Source: an uncultured Alphaproteobacteria bacterium
GTDB lineage: Bacteria > Pseudomonadota > Alphaproteobacteria > RF32 > CAG-239
Length of the DNA stretch: 64,000 bases
Direction: 5' to 3'
NCBI GenBank assembly: GCA_944391425.1
Contig: CALXTO010000004.1
Coordinates: forward strand, 1 to 64,000
Below are positions 60,698 through 64,000 of this stretch, one piece after another (positions within the stretch are counted from its first letter, which is position 1; the number at the start of each line of letters is the position of its first letter). The position numbers and the translations under genes were made by a program. The notes under the pieces were generated by a model that was not told the DNA's origin, did not search any database, and was given only the letters and a program-made list of their open reading frames with translations.

Positions 60698-62255
60698 CTG
60701 CTTTTATCTCCACCACGCGAAAGCGGTAAATCTTGACTTTATCCGACCAATAGACCGGACTCAGCCCGGCTTTGATTTTAAGATTATTCAAAAATTCCCT
60801 TTTATCCGGAATCTGCTCCCAAACCGAGGGCAATAACACCCCCTGGCGGTCGCCGTCGCGAATGACCAATCCGTCTTTTCCGGAAACGATTTGTTTTAAA
60901 ACATCTTCTTCATTTTTAAAATGAAGACGTTCATAATCCGTCAACAACGAAATCGAAAATGACAAATCCGGAAGTTCTTCGGCCTTTACGGCAGGGAAGC
61001 GCACATCCTCCAAAGCCGCTGCATAAGCGTTGGCGGCAATGTCGAGAGCAATTGCCCGGCCGGCAATCAGACTACCGATGCAACCGCGAAGTTCGCCTTT
61101 TTTGGTAAGCGTGACAAAAGCAGCTCCTTTGTCAAACAGAACATCCGCATAATCCTGGCGCGAAGGCGCATATTTTTTACCGTGCAAGACGGCTTCTTCC
61201 AAACCTTTGCGTGCAATATCCAAGAGCGCCTGCCGGTTATGCCTCCCGAAATTGTCAAGATTTTCAACCTCCCGTTCCAGCGGTGTCAGTTGTTTTTGCG
61301 GTTCGGCGCCCCGATTAAATACCCAGGCAGCATAACCGACCACACTTTGCATATCGCCCCCGACATCGCCGGAGCTTGCCATGTCCAGCATTTGCGGCTG
61401 CAATCCCAGTTCCCGAGCCAAAAGCAAAGCCGTGTTAATACCCGCGGCACCACAGGAAAGATGTGGATCCAGCGGTTTGCTCTCTGCTACCAGCGCCGCC
61501 GTATGTTCATCAACTTTCCGGGCTGTTTCATAGTCAAGATAATGCGACAAATCGGCCGAAATTACCAGCAAAGTGTCATTCCGATCAAGAAGCGGGCGCA
61601 GGGTCGAAGCCAGCGCCTCAGGAGAAACGGTACCGTAAACAACCGGAACAATGCTGAAGTCCTGCAATGTTTTTTGCAAAAACGGAAGCTGCACTTCCAG
61701 AGAATGTTCGTTTTTATGGGCAAGGTCGTTATACGTGAAACTTTTATCCTGCGCCAAGACGGCGGTTATTTCCCGATCAACGGGAACTTTTCCTAACGGC
61801 GTTCTGAAACTGTCGGCGGAAGATAATGCAGCTCCGTTTAAAGCAACCCGGTGGGAGGGGCCTAACAAAATGACTTTTCGGATTTCCCGGCCGAACGGCT
61901 GCAGTTTTTGATAAGCCTGGGCGGCAACCTTTGCCGAATACATATAGCCGGCATGAGGCACAATCAAAATATGGGGACGACGGCTTAAAGACGGGCCTGC
62001 ATGTTTCAGATAGCCGTCCAACTCGGAAGACAGCTGGTAAACGTCCGCAGGATAAAACAGGCCGGCAACGGCAGCCTCTCTGGTTTTGTTCATATCTTCG
62101 TCTCGCAAAGAATAGTTGTTAATGACTTCAGAGTTAGAGGAAATATATTCCTGCAGGTAGAAAAAATTGAATACCGCCAAAGCGGCAAGCGCCGCTATAA
62201 TGACAATATAGCGAGGAAGACGGCGGTAATCAACGTTGAACTTTTTAAAAAACAT
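60687..62255 (-). CDS. Membrane-anchored Memo-AMMECR1 fusion (AmmeMemoRadiSam proteins B and A)
   Basis: The 522-residue protein has an N-terminal membrane anchor (about 16-35), a Memo-like domain (about 57-315) with metal-site residues IVPHAGYMYS (His101), NEHSLEVQLPF and SADLSHYL, and an AMMECR1 domain (about 335-520) with LRGCIGSL and PDLSFSISLL. Memo and AMMECR1 often occur with a radical SAM protein in the AmmeMemoRadiSam set, whose function is not established. Here the two are fused and the radical SAM partner is not in the window. The gene overlaps the M49-like peptidase by 11 bases. Confidence 0.92.
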   Translation of the reverse strand: MFFKKFNVDYRRLPRYIVIIAALAALAVFNFFYLQEYISSNSEVINNYSLRDEDMNKTREAAVAGLFYPADVYQLSSELDGYLKHAGPSLSRRPHILIVPHAGYMYSAKVAAQAYQKLQPFGREIRKVILLGPSHRVALNGAALSSADSFRTPLGKVPVDREITAVLAQDKSFTYNDLAHKNEHSLEVQLPFLQKTLQDFSIVPVVYGTVSPEALASTLRPLLDRNDTLLVISADLSHYLDYETARKVDEHTAALVAESKPLDPHLSCGAAGINTALLLARELGLQPQMLDMASSGDVGGDMQSVVGYAAWVFNRGAEPQKQLTPLEREVENLDNFGRHNRQALLDIARKGLEEAVLHGKKYAPSRQDYADVLFDKGAAFVTLTKKGELRGCIGSLIAGRAIALDIAANAYAAALEDVRFPAVKAEELPDLSFSISLLTDYERLHFKNEEDVLKQIVSGKDGLVIRDGDRQGVLLPSVWEQIPDKREFLNNLKIKAGLSPVYWSDKVKIYRFRVVEIKADEN

Positions 62256-62304
62256 GATAACTTCCGCAGGTGGTTAACGACAAACCAGTTTAAACCGGCA
62301 GGCT

Positions 62305-62970
62305 TTAAGATTTTGCTAAGATTTCGTAAAAAGAGGCAAAATCTTTTATATAAACCACGCCGGGCGTGCTTTCCGCCGCCGAACCGCCCCATATCGGCGT
62401 ACCGACGCGAATCGGCAAAGCATGCGCTGCCAACGCGCAGTCGCTGTCCTGAGGACTGTCGCCAACCATCCAAACATCACGCGGAGAGATTTCCGCAGGT
62501 GTCAGCAAACCGCGCAAGGTATAAAAAATATGCTCGGGCCAAGGTTTGTCTTTGGGCGCTTCATGCCCGCAGACAACTCTTTCAAACCATGCGGGATTAT
62601 ACAGCTGCGGCAGTTCGACGTCAAACAGGCGGCGGTCTTTGTTGGTCATAATCATCAGCGAAACATGTTTTTCCCGCAAAAACTCCAAAACTTCGGCGGC
62701 ATGGGGAAAAGCCTTTACCAGTTCCGGAATTTGACGGCGGTAGATTTCGACATATTTTTCATAAGCCGAATCGGCATCGCCGCCAAAGAAATTAATAAAA
62801 TTGTCCCGCAGCGAAAGTTTGGGATCCTGCCGCTTTTGCATTTGTGTCCAATCCGGATATCCATATTCCTTCAGAACCGCGTTTATGGAAGACACAACAT
62901 TATCCCGCGTAAAAGCGAGCGTTCCGTCCCAGTCGAAAAGGACATACTGCGGCAAAACAGAAAGCGGCAT
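62305..62970 (-). CDS. HAD-family phosphatase, phosphoglycolate phosphatase-like
   Basis: The 221-residue product has HAD motif I LFDWDGTLAF (Asp13 and Asp15), a helical cap, motif II LMIMTNKD and motif IV VWMVGDSPQDSD. It belongs to the Gph-like phosphatases; substrate not assignable. The start at 62970 has GAGGATAAG upstream and lies 19 bases after the serS stop. The open frame extends to 63108 inside serS and was cut. It is 49 bases upstream of the Memo-AMMECR1 gene. Confidence 0.9.
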   Translation of the reverse strand: MPLSVLPQYVLFDWDGTLAFTRDNVVSSINAVLKEYGYPDWTQMQKRQDPKLSLRDNFINFFGGDADSAYEKYVEIYRRQIPELVKAFPHAAEVLEFLREKHVSLMIMTNKDRRLFDVELPQLYNPAWFERVVCGHEAPKDKPWPEHIFYTLRGLLTPAEISPRDVWMVGDSPQDSDCALAAHALPIRVGTPIWGGSAAESTPGVVYIKDFASFYEILAKS

Positions 62971-62989
62971 AATCTTATCCTCCGGCAAA

Positions 62990-64000
62990 TTATTTGCCGA
63001 TGACCTTTCTGCCGCCCATATAAGGCTGCAGTTTGGCCGGAATATTGACCGACCCGTCGGCATTCTGATGATTTTCAATAAACGGCACCAATGCACGCGG
63101 CGTGGCAATTCCGGTATTATTCAGTGTATGGACGTATTTGACTTTGCCGTCGGCATTGTCGCGATAACGCAGGTTGGTACGACGCGCCTGCCAATCGGTA
63201 ATGTTGGAGCAGGAATGAGTTTCACGATAGCAGTTCTGCGACGGAACCCATGCCTCCAGATCATATTGGCGGTATTTGGGAGCGCCCATATCGCCGGTGC
63301 AGATATCCAGCACTTGATACGGCAGTTCCAAATCCTGCAAAACCTCCTCCGAAATAGCCAAAAGTTTCTGGTGCCATTTTTCGCTTTCGGCAATATCGTT
63401 TTTGCAAATAACAAACTGCTCGGTTTTCATAAACTGATGCACGCGCACCAGCCCGCGGGTATCTTTGCCTGCGGCGCCGGCCTCACGGCGAAAACAGGGC
63501 GAAAAGCCGGCATACAGAATCGGCAGGTCATTTTCGCTCAAAATTTCATCGGCGTGTAAAGAGTTCAAAATCAGTTCCGCCGTGCCGGACAAATAAATGT
63601 CATCGGCCGGCATATAATAAATTTCATCGCGGGAGAACGGCAAATAGCCCTGCCCGTACAGAGGCTTTTCCTTGGAAATGGAGGGAACCGTAATCACCGT
63701 AAAACCATGGCTGCGCAACTTGTCCAAAACCATCATGTGCATGGCCAGTTCCAGCTGGGCCAGATCATTTTTGATGGCATAAGTCCTGGAACCGGAAACT
63801 TTGGCTATGCGTTCCATTTCCGACCAGCCGTTCAGTTCCATCAGTTCAATGTGATCGCGGGGCGTAAAGTCAAATTTGCGAGGTTCGCCAACCTTACGGA
63901 TAACGACATTGCCGCTTTCGTCCGGAGCCACGGGACAATCCGGGCTGGGATAGTTGGGCATACGCAGCATCATTTCATCAAACTGCGCCTGAACGGACGA
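62990..64000 (-). CDS. serS: Seryl-tRNA synthetase (N-terminus beyond window)
   Basis: Charges tRNA-Ser and tRNA-Sec with serine. The visible 336 residues hold the class II core: motif 2 with Arg in CFRREAGAAGKDTRGLVRVHQF (in parts) and motif 3 GDMGAPKYRQYD, with SNITDWQARR and the C-terminal GIATPRALVPFIENHQ. The reading frame runs on to the window edge (residues before MMLRMPNYP read as the end of the helical arm), so the tRNA-binding coiled coil and the start lie outside. It heads a minus-strand run that includes serine dehydratase. Confidence 0.96.
   Translation of the reverse strand, partial: SSVQAQFDEMMLRMPNYPSPDCPVAPDESGNVVIRKVGEPRKFDFTPRDHIELMELNGWSEMERIAKVSGSRTYAIKNDLAQLELAMHMMVLDKLRSHGFTVITVPSISKEKPLYGQGYLPFSRDEIYYMPADDIYLSGTAELILNSLHADEILSENDLPILYAGFSPCFRREAGAAGKDTRGLVRVHQFMKTEQFVICKNDIAESEKWHQKLLAISEEVLQDLELPYQVLDICTGDMGAPKYRQYDLEAWVPSQNCYRETHSCSNITDWQARRTNLRYRDNADGKVKYVHTLNNTGIATPRALVPFIENHQNADGSVNIPAKLQPYMGGRKVIGK

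Overview
This is chromosomal DNA of a Gram-negative bacterium, most likely an uncultured and possibly host-associated alphaproteobacterium. The order secB / Tim44-domain protein / mltA / smr, the Tim44-domain protein itself, an orphan PhoB-type regulator, the RodZ/PtsP pairing and the Calvin-subtype aldolase all point that way. Base composition is moderate, with an AT-richer patch at the left end and another around 33.1-34.2 kb. The isoleucyl-tRNA synthetase is of the eukaryote-like type 2 (HYGH signature), which is also known from Rickettsiales. I cannot assign a genus. I saw no tRNA or rRNA gene, CRISPR array, insertion sequence or prophage.

Layout. 1-1.45 kb: an AT-rich accessory cassette of a lysozyme-like protein without signal peptide, followed by two tandem copies of a small lipoprotein gene (the second cut by the window edge). 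1.5-4.8 kb: ileS with a long leader that encodes a 14-residue, isoleucine-rich peptide inside an inverted repeat, which looks like attenuation-type control. 4.9-9.1 kb: small proteins of unknown function, anmK and tyrS. 9.2-14.1 kb: a Bat (VWA/TPR) operon. 14.0-15.5 kb: a C26 peptidase coupled to a D-Ala-D-Ala dipeptidase. 15.8-19.3 kb: secB and the divergent Tim44/mltA/smr operon. 19.3-31.2 kb: an MsbA-like exporter, an LpoB-like envelope pair, dtd, a SpmAB fusion, an MFS carrier, LOG-tgt, phoB, rpe and a ferritin-like protein. 31.3-31.5 kb: a candidate structured RNA with its own promoter and terminator. 31.9-36.3 kb: fba and tkt, separated by two small accessory genes. 36.3-46.4 kb: a lipoprotein, an RNA methyltransferase, a diguanylate cyclase, the yfgM-bamB-der operon and paired membrane proteins. 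46.4-54.5 kb: dnaE, prfA, rodZ and ptsP. 54.6-57.0 kb: a cupin, a kinase-like protein and a degenerate DEAD-box-like protein. 57-64 kb: a minus-strand run serS, HAD phosphatase, Memo-AMMECR1 fusion, M49-like peptidase, sdaA, a membrane protein and a 49-residue lipoprotein.

How the parts work together. Much of the window serves the envelope: SecB export, BamB assembly, MltA, AnmK and VanX-like wall recycling, LpoB-like factors, RodZ shape control and lipid export. A second theme is translation (IleS, TyrS, SerS, Dtd, Tgt, PrfA, Der, Smr). A third is pentose/triose metabolism (rpe, fba, tkt).

Most interesting observations: (1) the Ile-rich leader peptide of ileS with its mutually exclusive RNA pairing; (2) the lysozyme-like protein followed by duplicated lipoprotein genes, which has the form of an effector/immunity cassette; (3) the structured RNA candidate at 31331-31487; (4) the adjacent kinase-like and degenerate helicase-like proteins; (5) the membrane-anchored Memo-AMMECR1 fusion coupled to a metallopeptidase and serine dehydratase.
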